NCBI GenBank assembly: GCA_009746045.1
Contig: RPFO01000041.1
Span: 10,000,065 to 10,064,064 of the forward strand
DNA length: 64,000 bases
Source: Mesostigma viride
Lineage: Eukaryota > Streptophyta > Mesostigmatophyceae > Mesostigmatales > Mesostigmataceae
Direction of reading: 5' to 3'
The notes below the pieces were generated by a model that saw only the letters and a program-made list of their open reading frames with translations, made no database searches and was not told the DNA's origin. Below are positions 54,624 to 64,000 of the stretch, one piece after another. The first letter of the stretch is position 1. Each line of letters starts with the position of its first letter. The position numbers were made by a program, and so were the translations under genes.

Positions 54624-55281
54624 AGTTAAGAAGCAACCAAGCCAGAGCTGTGAGCTCCTGGTCTTTCACGCGCACAACGGGATGAGCCAAAGTTGCAAGA
54701 CAGCAACCTTTTAACCCGTGCACCAAGCCACGACCACGGCGGAGCGTTTCCACGTCCAATGTGGGAGCCTCGGTTCGTGCTTGCCAAGATAGCTGGTCAT
54801 CCCCCATGACCAAGCTATATCCTTTGCGTTGTTCCTCGTTCCCATCGGCGTGACGAGGCACGTGCAGGCGTGCAAGCAAATCCACAACGTCCACTGGCAT
54901 CAGTGCAGTGCCAGGACGCACTGGATTTGCCTAGACTCTGCAACCTAGGAAGTACAGGACCTGTCACAGGCCTGCAAGGTCTAGTATCCTTGCAGCCCTG
55001 TGCCAGTTCCAGTACCCCACCATGCAGTCACAGGTTGCTGCTCCTCCTGGTCTACGTGGACCACAGTCACGTGATAGACAGGCTAAGCCTGTGCAGGGAC
55101 GTCCTGCCACGTGTCCTGTCCACTATACCAGAGGACTGCACCCTAGTCGGCCACGGACGGCTAGGACTTCGGGACCTCATATCTTTCTCGTCCCTTGTCT
55201 GTTTCAGGCGGTCAGCACGGCGTTGGAAAGGTCTTTCCAAACTGCATCCACTTAGCATATTGGTTGCCCAAAATGCTAACT
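54624..55281 (-). repeat. A4 3' LTR
   Basis: 658 bp. On the minus strand it starts AGTTAGCATTTTGGG and ends GGTTGCTTCTTAACT. Confidence 0.9.
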
Positions 55282-56289
55282 CCAACCCTTTCTTCTTTTG
55301 GAGCTGGACCAGCTTGAAACAAGCCTACCCTTGCTTGTGCCCACTCGGCCACAGACCGCTTGGTCCCTTGAGGTTGATCAGACCTGATAGGGCCCAGGGT
55401 CCTGCCTCCTTTGGGTAACAACATATCTGCCCTTGGACCAGGCTAGGTGTACTGGCCAGTGAATCAGAGGTCACCCCAGGTTATCCCCTGACCCCTTGGT
55501 CAGCTCCCAACCTTTCCTTGGGAACTTGGTGCTAGATTAAAGTCAAGGCACATTACCTAGTCCAATGGCTGGGATTAAAGGATGCCAAGAACGTATTATT
55601 GCGAGTTCCTGATCTTTCACAGTTATCACAGGCGCCTGTTCTTATGGCGCCCGCCTTGGCCAGCCTTTCCCTTTTATGCTCAAAGAGACTTAGGTGTACC
55701 CATGCAAATACTGCCTTATTGGGGAGCCCATGTCTTCACTGGGTGTTAAGCCCAGGAATCACTCATGCCAGGCTGTGGCTCTGCTGGGGAATTGAACCCC
55801 ACCCCAACCTCCAGGTTTATAGGTGACCTGGAACTTCACACAAGAGAAACATTACAACCATGGGCACAACATGAGAATGACATGATTATGTTTTATTCAA
55901 GCATTATTATATAACCCAGAATGTGGCTCCCTGGCAACCATGTTCCACATGGTCACACAACCAGGTTCTTTATTAGCAACAGGTTGGAAACAAGCACTAG
56001 AAAACATATGTACAGCAACCTGTAAGAACCAGCATTCGGGTTGCCCTTGCATGGCCTAACTGTTTGAGGCCAAAGGCGTCGACTTAAGTCCTGGCGACTC
56101 TTCTGAACCCCATGGGGAGGGCCAGGCATGATTCTCAGCTGGTAGGAGTGACATTCCACACCAACTCCTGTCCAGGAGGGTGTACCTAACCCTGAAGGAC
56201 CGGCTGTCAACCAGTAAGCACCAGTCACCACTTGGTAATTTGGTCAAGCAGCCCACTGGGGACACCCAAGCTGAAGCAAGGCCTGGTCT
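55282..56289 (-). other. A4 3' untranslated region
   Basis: As in A2: tRNA-like fold about 55787-55836 and the 3' complement site at 55592-55601 with one change (CAATAATACG). Confidence 0.7.
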
Positions 56290-57963
56290 CTATGGCCGCC
56301 CGTGTAAGGGGTCCATGAGCCCACGGAGCAGGGGGTACTGCCGCTCCGCCTTCTCCTCCAGCTTGGTGAGGGCATCTGCAGGGTTATCCACACCAGGCAC
56401 ATGTTCAATGTGAGCTAGGTAGGACATCTCCTTGAGCAACAAGTAGTCAAGGTCCCTGCTCCTGGCCAGCTGCCTGTGCACAAATTGCACCATGCCCATG
56501 CTATCAGTCCTCACCAGTGTGTGCAGCTGCAACCTACAGGAAGCCACTTGACATAGCTGGTAGAAGAGCTCCCTCAAGTAAAGAGCAGTATGCAGCCCTT
56601 CACAGATTGCCCTGCACTCAGCAATATCACTGCTGGGTTTAACCCTGTTCTGCAACCGACTGTACCAGGTAACAAGTGAGGTGTGATCTTGCTCCAGGGT
56701 AACTAATGCTGCTGCCCTGCCCCTGACCTCTGTGACCTTTCTATTATCCATAGAACTGTCCACATAGAGAACCATGTCAAGGGGCTTATACAAATCCACA
56801 GGACCCAGTATAAGAGGGGGAGACATCATGACAGCCTGCACCACACTCTCAGCACCCACCTCAACCAGCTGGGAATCAGTAAGTCGACTCAAAACCAGCA
56901 AGTCAGGGGCACATATACTTGCAAGCCATGCCAGCATGCCCCTGATGGTAGCACACCTAGCCTGCGTGATGGGCTCCTGCAATGCATCTACAATCTGTTG
57001 TGGATAGCCCTTACCACCCTCCATCCTGATGAACCACGAGCCCTTGGCTTGGAACAATGTAGCCTGCATGCCACAGAAGACCATAGGCTCATTCTCCACC
57101 ATGTGCTGTATCTTACCCAGCTCAAACCGCTTCTGGATCTTGGCCAAAACAGCCTCAACCCAGTCTGGTGGACCTATAAGATGCAGGTCATCACCATGCA
57201 GTGAGGCAAAGATAGGAAGGCCATTGTGGGACCCTTGGAACAAACAGGGATCCACTGGAGACACAGAAAACCCACAAGTATTCTTCAAGAATTTCTCTAG
57301 GCTCTTCCTCCAGATGATAGGACTGGACCTGAGACCTTCCAACCCTTTCAGAATTCTCAGGTACCTGGCCTTTATCTCTGCTCTCCATACAGCAGGTACA
57401 GTCACAAAGAAGGGAGGGATATCTCTCCAAGTCTGCCTAGCCTGATCTTGGTCACCCTTGAGAAAAGCCCTCTGGAAATCAATCAGCACAGAGCTATAGG
57501 GCACACCCTTAACAAGAAAAGACAGAAATATACACAGCAGAATCCTCCACGTGTCATGCAGCATCCCTGGAGTACTAGAGCTCCTCATCTAACAACTGGC
57601 CAGTGCCATGATACTCGGTTACAACTGGTCTGACATGTGGCACCTGGACACCATCTACCTCCTTGAGCTTGAGGACAAACATCAATCTGAGCAGCTGGTG
57701 AACTTCTGGCAGCTCATCCACAGGTTCTGCACAGTTGGAAACTATCCACTCATGCCCAGAAGCAACAAAGCCAAGAGTCCATGCCTTAGCCATCTTGGGG
57801 CTTTGCATCATCTCGACTAGCTGGCGCCAGGGAATAGGACTGTGAGCAGCTATCTGGTACCTGTTTACCCCTAACTGCCGTGGATCAAAGGTGGTTGGGA
57901 TGATCGACAGGTCCTCAGCTATGGGCTCCTGACCTTGAGGACCCTCAGCTTGCTGACTCTTAA
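56290..57963 (-). pseudogene. A4 pol, RT and RNase H
   Basis: RT and RNase H frame 56290-57588 with DFQRAFLKGD, HGDDLHLIG, YVDSSMDNRKVTE, ECRAICEG, RTDSMG and PADALTKLEEK. An extra base near 57575 (GTACTAGAG versus GTATAGAG) separates it from the RT N-terminal segment 57575-57963. P3 follows at TTAA. Confidence 0.85.
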
Positions 57964-58150
57964 CCCCTAAATGGTCTGAGATCCTGCCGATAAATCGGCT
58001 GGATCTTCACAATTTTGCAAACCAGATGCCATCCAACCTACCCATATCCAATGGCTGTCCTTGGAGGCCAAGCATGTCCATGAGTTGCCCTTCGGGTTGG
58101 TATATCACAACCTCACATATATGCAGGGTATAGGCCATATATAACTGCCG

Positions 58151-59443
58151 GGGCGCTCTTCCGGCTCAGGTCCGGCTGGCCGCCGAGGGCCACGACGAAC
58201 GCATCCAGTCGGCCTTGGCGCAGCTGGTCCCGGGCCCCGACCTCCCGCCACATGCTATTCGCATTGCCACCCTGCCTGCACGGATGGGTGGCTGCGGTCT
58301 GACTCGTGCCGCCCGGCTGGCCCCAGCAGCATTTTTGGGCTCCGTCGCTCAGTCGTGGGCGGAAAGCTGCCGGCTCCTGCCCCTTTTGGCAACGGCAGCG
58401 CCTGACCTCCTGGACCCCAGCAGCCCTTTGCCCTTCGTCACCGCCATCCAGGAGGCCTATGCTGAGATCCAGCAGGCCTGTTCTCCCGTCCGTGCCGCTC
58501 AGGCGGTACAGCGCCACCTCCCTCGCGGCACTCCCTCGGTCGCCTCCGTTCAATCTCCCGCCGCATTCCCTGCTCGCGTCATCGATAAACACCAGAAAAC
58601 CTACGCGGGTATTCTGCACACGGCTGATTGGATTGCTCTTTTCGCGGACCTCAACGCCCAGGGACGTGCGTGGCTGTTCTCGCTTTCCTTGCGGAGTGTG
58701 GGCTCGGCGTACCTTCGTGCTCTTCCCATGGCCCCCCATTCGCCTTGGCTCCCAGCCACTACTCGGTGGCGCTCCGGCACCAGCTATTTGCCCCGCAGCC
58801 TCTTGTTCCGGCCGGGCGGCCTTGTGGTAGCTGTGGGCAGCCGCTGGATCCCACGGGGACTCACTACCTTGCCTGCATGGGGGGCCAACAGAATCAGAAT
58901 TGGTATTTGTATTTGCACACTGTCCTCCTGACGGTGGTGCTCGCCATGATTCGGTCGGTTTTCCCCCACGCGAACATCCGGTCCGAGGATGCGGATGGCG
59001 CTGCCTTCTATTCCCCCAACCACCGGCCTGACATCGTGGTGCTGGACTTTGAGGGGGGTGGCCGGCATCTGCTTATTGACGTTTCGGTGGCGCGGCCCTT
59101 GGCTCTTAGCCACGTGGCTGGGGCCTCCCTCACGGCAGGTTACACGGCGGACCGGGCGGAGCGGGCCAAGCTCCTGGCCTACGGCGACGTCGGGCACCAT
59201 CGTGTGGTGCCCTTTGTCCTGGAGGAGTTTGGGGCCATGGGGCCCCTGACCTCCGCCTTCTTCAAGGAGTGTTGCCGGCTCCGGGAGGACCGGCTGGACC
59301 TGGAGGGCCAGCGGGCCCCATGGTCGGCGCGGACCTGGACGTCATATTGGCGTCAGCGCTTGTCGGTGGCGCTGACTCGGGCCATGGCTGACATCATGCT
59401 CCGCCGTACGCGGGCTGATTTTGCGGTGCAGCAGGGCTATTAG
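58151..59443 (+). pseudogene. LINE ORF C-terminus, Zn knuckle and RLE
   Basis: Begins within the thumb region after RT: LPARMGGCGLTRAARLAPAA is the familiar LINE block that follows the RT core. After a frameshift near 58735 comes a zinc knuckle C-X2-C-X7-H-X4-C (CGSCGQPLDPTGTHYLAC), then HRPDIVVLDFEGGGRHLLID followed by VSV. The RPD and the second Asp are the catalytic signature of restriction-like endonucleases in R2/NeSL-type and related LINEs. The stop is at 59443. RT itself is absent. Confidence 0.75.
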
Positions 59444-59578
59444 GTTCCTCCCGTTAGGCGTTTCCATTGGTCTTATCGTAGTATAGAGCTTTGACATGGC
59501 TCTGTATATAGGTTTATAGCTGGGCGTTTGCTTTGGTTTGAGTGATTTCACTCTGCTGTAAGTAATTATATTTTAAAT
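58151..59578 (+). mobile_element. 5'-truncated LINE with RLE endonuclease
   Basis: Flanked by a 14-bp duplication ATATATAACTGCCG (58137-58150 and 59579-59592), the length expected from target-primed reverse transcription. It holds only the 3' part of the ORF, a short 3' UTR and an A/T-rich tail (AATTATATTTTAAATAT). Confidence 0.8.
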
Positions 59579-61100
59579 ATATATAACTGCCGTCAAAGTC
59601 AGGGGGGTCAAGACGCGCGTTTTCATTTTTGGTAGAATGTGCATTTTGAATTATGTTATAAGACCTAGGCACCTACCACTTAAGGCATGATAAACAATTA
59701 GTTGCTGAACAGTTTGAGCCATTGGGGTCATCATTTGGGTGGGTATACCAGCAGTTACACACAGTACAGCCCATAGGGGTACCGGTGGTAAAAAGCAACC
59801 AAGGGGGTAGGGGTGGGCATACTACCTACTAATATGGCCACCAACCATGCCAAACAATACATTTCCCTTCCACAATGATGGGGAAACATAACTGCATCAT
59901 CACACTGCCCTTACATGGCACCTATGTGCAGGTGCCACCTTGTCCATGCACGTAGGTAACGTGGTACGGATACCCTACGCAAGGCATGCATTCTAGGAGG
60001 CAGCCACCAACAAACTAGTGATGTTGAGCCTATTTCAGCCTGCCCTAGCAAGGATAAACTAGGCCTAAGCTGCTATAGCTTGCCAGGTGTTGGCCAGCAC
60101 ACCTGGTGGCACATGCTGTCAATGGGAAGCTTTTACTCACCAGTTACGTGCTTGATGATGCCACAGAGACCAGCCAACTGCCTCACACTCATGCAATATG
60201 TGTATGGGAAATGTATAACAAACATATATGGAGGTATTCAAACCCATACAGCCTCTAAAACTTATCACCATCACCCTGTGGCAGGTCAACTGACTGAGGG
60301 AAGCATCTAAGAATGGTGTTTTAGAAAGGGGCCAGGCCAGGGTCAAGAAAGAGCATGAATAATGCAAAAAGAATGTACTACACAAGCTAGAACGTATATA
60401 TAAACGTCAAACATCGATAGGAAAACGATGCTTAAGCTTTACCAGGCATGGATGGCGTTACCTTGGCCCAGGCGGTGGCCGCAAAATGGCGCATTTCGGC
60501 ACACCAAAGTTGTGCAGCATGGTCGCTGGATTCGGCGATTTCTGGCCACCCTTGCACGTTTACGACTACTATGTATCATAAAAAGTACAAAGAAACCAAT
60601 ATATCCTTTAAAATACGCCAGAAAGGTATTGCTGTCAACGTTTCTATCGTCCGGCCTGATCGCAGTTTTTTCCAGCAAGAACGCTGCCGACACCTATCAA
60701 ATGGCATTCCCGCGAACCAAAAATTGGCCTGTATGATCTTTAGGACGTATAAAATCAACATCCTAAGTTTGGCCAGAAAATTCGAACGCAAACGTAAATG
60801 CCATGCGTGGGCGCAAGCCGCCATGGCCAGGTCGTCGTTTTCCGGAATGCACGTTGTACGTGAAAAAGTACCCTGACCCCTTGTACTTTGACCGGCCAGA
60901 ACACCTCTATAACTTTGTCAAAAGTATGCAAACCCTAGTACCATGCTGTGAAGAATTTTATAAACTTTCGATCTTCTCAGCTAAACGTTTCCTAATTCTC
61001 AATAGATTTCGCGGCATCTGGTCCCCCGAGAAGGGGCCGATGCATCGGCTGGAACTCGATTTTTGGCGGAAAATCGGCAGCAAGACCATTTAGGGGTTAA

Positions 61101-62948
61101 CAGCCTTCACCGCCACTGCAAGACCCTGGGAATAGTGATATCTTTCAAGGGGGAGGCTGCCTCTGCCTTCTAGTGCCAACTCATCAGAGGTCAAAGTAAC
61201 CCCTGGCATGCACAAGAAGTTCTGCCCCAGAATGGCAGGCCCCTGATAGCCCTCTACCACACAGAACGTGGTGGGCACCCCTAAGATAGGCACACTCACT
61301 TCCCCAAGGATCTTCATGGACACCTTTCCTGAGAAGTCAGACACAGCAAGGCAACTGGGATGGGACATCTGTAAGCCTACAGCATCCTCTTCCCTGATGA
61401 CAGACACCTGTGAGTTGGTATCTACCTCCATTGTAGCTGCCCAGCACGACCCCCACCCCGTGAGCTTGGATACCTTGGGATCATGTTTGCTGCGCATGAG
61501 TGCTCGGATGACGTCCGCCATGAGAGGCCCCCGGGCCTTATGTGGCTGCCCCGTCCCCTCTGGCCTTGTGACAGTTGCTTCAGCAGCCTCCTCCTGCTCG
61601 TCATCTTCCAGCAGGGACAGACCATCATCCACCACCAGAGGATTGTTAGCTGCTGCTGCCTGGCTCTGGCCTGGCTCCTCAACCCAGCTGGGAGGGCCTG
61701 GCCCGTCTGCAGGCCAGATTGCATGTGGCCTTCTCTCCTTGACATGAGCCCAGGACAACCTGTACACGTGCCTTGGATCCTTTTCCAAAGCCACCAGGCA
61801 AGATCTGTTAGCTTCTTCCACACGAGTGACAACCCCATCCTGCCACTTCCCCCGCTTGCCTGGAATAGATGGTTCCTTCCACATCCTGACCTTCAGCCCC
61901 ACCTGAGGCCTCAGCACATTCCAGTTCTTGTCCTTACGTCTCAGCTGGGCAAATAACCTATCTGCCTTCCTAAGACTGGCCTGCACCACGTTCTCAGGCA
62001 GCAAGCTATACTGCAGGGCCAGGGGAGAGACAGCCACACCATCAAAGTAATAGTTAACCCTGTGGTTCAGCTGCTCTTCTATCCCCTTACACCAGGCTGC
62101 CCTCTCTAAGGCAGATGCCACAAGTGGCACTGACTCTGCTGCTAGCACCACTGTCTTCACTCACGTATGGATCTCTCTACAGCCCCTTGCTGCCCATGAC
62201 TCTCTGGGGACTACTACCAGCTTACAAGGCAGCTGGTCCTGATGCTTGAGCAAACAGTCAAACTGCAAGTCTGCCTGCACACTCTTGCACACCCCAAAGC
62301 CTGGGATCAGGGCCTTCATACCCAACAACAAGTGGTGCTCCTGCATACCAGGCAGAACGTCTATCAGCCTGTATCTACTGAACCTGTCCACCCCACCAAT
62401 ATATACAAGCCCCTGATATGCTGGATATCCATCTGGATGTCGCCACGCTCCCTAGCAGGCTCCCTAGCATGGGACTGAGGTGGGTGAACAGCATTCTCCT
62501 GGCAACCACAGTTCTCAGCAGCAGCCTGGCAAGCCTCCCACAAAGGCTCCCTACCTAGCTTCCAAGCAAACATTGCTGCCTGCCCAGAATGCCCAAACAT
62601 GTGATGCAACCTATGGCCAGCCTCAGCATAGCTCAGCACTCTCTCAGTACTGACCTGGCGAGACGTCTGAACCGTGTGTGGGGACACATGATCCACTCCT
62701 GAGGTTCCAGGGCTTCCCTGCAGGCCATCCTGACGCCCCAAGTCAGGCCCTGCACCCTGGACCGCTCCAGGCCCTTCCAGCAAGGTCCCTTGGCCCTCCA
62801 GGCCAGCACCTGCTGGAGACCCACCACCTGCATGAGGCATAGGGAATTCAGCTGCAGCATTGTTATTGCAATCCAGTGGAAGAACAACATCTTTACACCC
62901 TTGGTGCTGCACAAGGGGCACACCCCCGTCCTTATGTACATCCAGCAC
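61101..62948 (-). pseudogene. A4 pol, integrase and protease
   Basis: In its own direction: LDVHKDGGVPLV, integrase zinc block LHHMFGH...NCGCQEN, DIQMDIQHIRG, QADLQFD, then a frame change near 62205 (two bases lost) and 62160 (one base lost) around GAVERSIREVK. The basic block RMWKEPSIPGKRGKWQDG follows, then protease with MEVDTNSQVSV and ILGQNFL. It ends at the P3 insertion. INT precedes PR as in all copies. Confidence 0.85.
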
Positions 62949-62996
62949 ACCTTCCCCAAGGGGTGATTGACTATTTACAGGGGATGATGTAGCTAG

Positions 62997-64000
62997 TCAC
63001 TGCTGCCCAGACTGGCCCCCTGCCCAGCAGGCTTGGCCTTCCTGTCAGGGCACTCACGACGCCAGTGACCTTCCTTGCCACACACAAAGCATGCTCCACC
63101 CTTCTTCCCAGACCCAGCCCCACCCTTGCCAGGCTTCCCTGGCCTCCCTGAGACTGCCCACCCTGCTTGCCCTGGTTGCCTTGAGCTTGGCCCTTGCCTT
63201 GCCCTTGGCCACCCTTACCCTGCTGACCACCAGCTTGCTGGCTCCCAACCCCTCCTTGGGAACCTGCACCCTTGCCACCCTGAGCCCCCTGCCTCTGGCG
63301 CCTGAAGCGCTTACGCTTGTTGGGCCTTGCCCCATCACGGGCTGGGTACCCGGGGACATCACCTTGGCCCTGCACAGCGGAGGTGGCATTGCTGCCATGG
63401 GACTGGATAGCTTTGCAGGCAGGATCTGGCTTCCTTATGCTGAGGATTACAAGCTCCAGAGCACGCAAGGAGCCATCAGTCTGGTTAAGAAACATGCGGG
63501 CACCGTTCCTCCATCCACACTCAACCCATACGGTCCAGGAAATAGTCTGCCAAGGCCCTATCTGTGACCAGGAAGCCATACTTGGCCCCCTTGTCCCTGA
63601 TACGGTTGAGCCTAGCCCATTCCTCTGCCACAGGACCCACTATCTCAAAGGTGTCATACTGATGTTTATAATAGTTGGTGAGGTTGAGAACCTTGTCAGA
63701 GAACTCCTCCCTCAACCCATCCAGGAACTGTGCCCAGGTTAGCTTATCCTTGACAGCAGTCCTAGCCTTTTCCCTGACACGCTCTGATGAGTCCCTGTTG
63801 CACGTGGACGAGTGGAACACTTGCACTAGGTTGACAGTGGGGTCCACGGAGAACACAACCAGCTCCATGTCCTCTAGCCACTTGTCTAAAGCTTCCTGTG
63901 CTAGTGGTGGGTTAAGAGGCTTTTGTCCATTCATAACAGTGACAGCACTCATGTGAGGCCTCGACCCTGGCATCGCCTTCACTGGTTCCACCACAGCGGG
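62997..64000 (-). pseudogene. A4 gag, C-terminal part
   Basis: Capsid-like block (QEALDKWLEDMEL, DKLTWAQFLDGLREEF, DRALADYFLDRMG), Gly/Gln-rich tract and knuckle region. Small deletions near 63508 and 63020 shift the frame. The gag UGA (62997-62999) is followed by CUAG and is in frame with the pol start at 62948. The N-terminus lies outside the window. Confidence 0.8.

Larger units (their letters stand above)
57964..61096. mobile_element. P3: TTAA-flanked element carrying a LINE
   Basis: 3133 bp between TTAA copies (57960-57963 and 61097-61100) with 14-bp perfect inverted ends CCCCTAAATGGTCT. It interrupts A4 pol in its linker before RT. Without the nested LINE it is about 1.7 kb, close to P2, with which it shares its core (59800-60890). 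The inverted ends, however, differ from those of P2. No transposase seen. Confidence 0.82.
54624..64000 (-). mobile_element. LTR retrotransposon A4, 5' end off window
   Basis: Minus-strand family A copy: 3' LTR (54624-55281), 3' region, pol split by P3, and gag to the window edge. The base context at its left end is GATAC; the matching duplication would lie beyond 64000. Several single-base indels disable pol. Confidence 0.9.

Overview
The window is a eukaryotic nested transposable-element cluster. I find no host protein-coding gene, rRNA, complete tRNA or CRISPR array I can support. The copia-type elements with a TGG-type primer site, the gag-only copia element, the TTAA-flanked DNA elements and the LINE with a restriction-like endonuclease suggest a green-lineage alga or plant. 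That is an inference from element types, and other algae are possible.

Layout by nesting, oldest first. F (+, about 43980-48989) is a decayed copia-like element. E (-, 42733-43979) lies in F gag. C (+, 15299-42732) is a gag-only copia element lying in E. A1 (+, 1-15298) lies in the C 5' LTR. A2 (-, 6404-14854) lies in the A1 3' LTR, and P1 (483-3957, TTAA target duplication) lies in A1 pol and carries a copia fragment, D. B1 (+, 16276-25081) and A3 (-, 25571-41514) both lie in C gag, and B2 (-, 30633-38979) lies in A3 gag. Further right are P2 (50919-52636, TTAA) and A4 (-, 54624 to beyond the window), which is interrupted by P3 (57964-61096, TTAA); P3 itself carries a 5'-truncated LINE. Most junctions are fixed by target-site duplications I can read: TTAA for the P elements and 5 bp for the LTR and foldback elements.

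Families A and B (relatives E and F) share an unusual plan. LTRs start AGTTAG and family A LTRs end CTAACT instead of TG...CA. No TGG primer site follows the 5' LTR; a conserved CGTACTATTG follows instead, and its exact or near-exact complement sits in the long 3' region. A novel ORF (ORF0, about 375-380 codons) precedes gag. Gag ends in a CCHC knuckle followed by one in-frame UGA (UGA CUA G in family A) before pol. Pol is ordered integrase - aspartic protease - reverse transcriptase - RNase H, unlike both canonical copia (PR-INT-RT-RH) and gypsy (PR-RT-RH-INT). The 3' region of about 0.9 kb holds a tRNA-like fold. Two small foldback elements (FB1, FB2) have palindromic terminal repeats with the same AGTTA(A/G)G ends and 5-bp duplications, so they may be non-autonomous partners.

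The stretches 48990-50918 and 52641-54305 hold no recognisable gene except a short 80-codon ORF and a tandem repeat. Most copies carry frameshifts. A3 and B2 have LTR pairs with a single visible mismatch each, so they look young.
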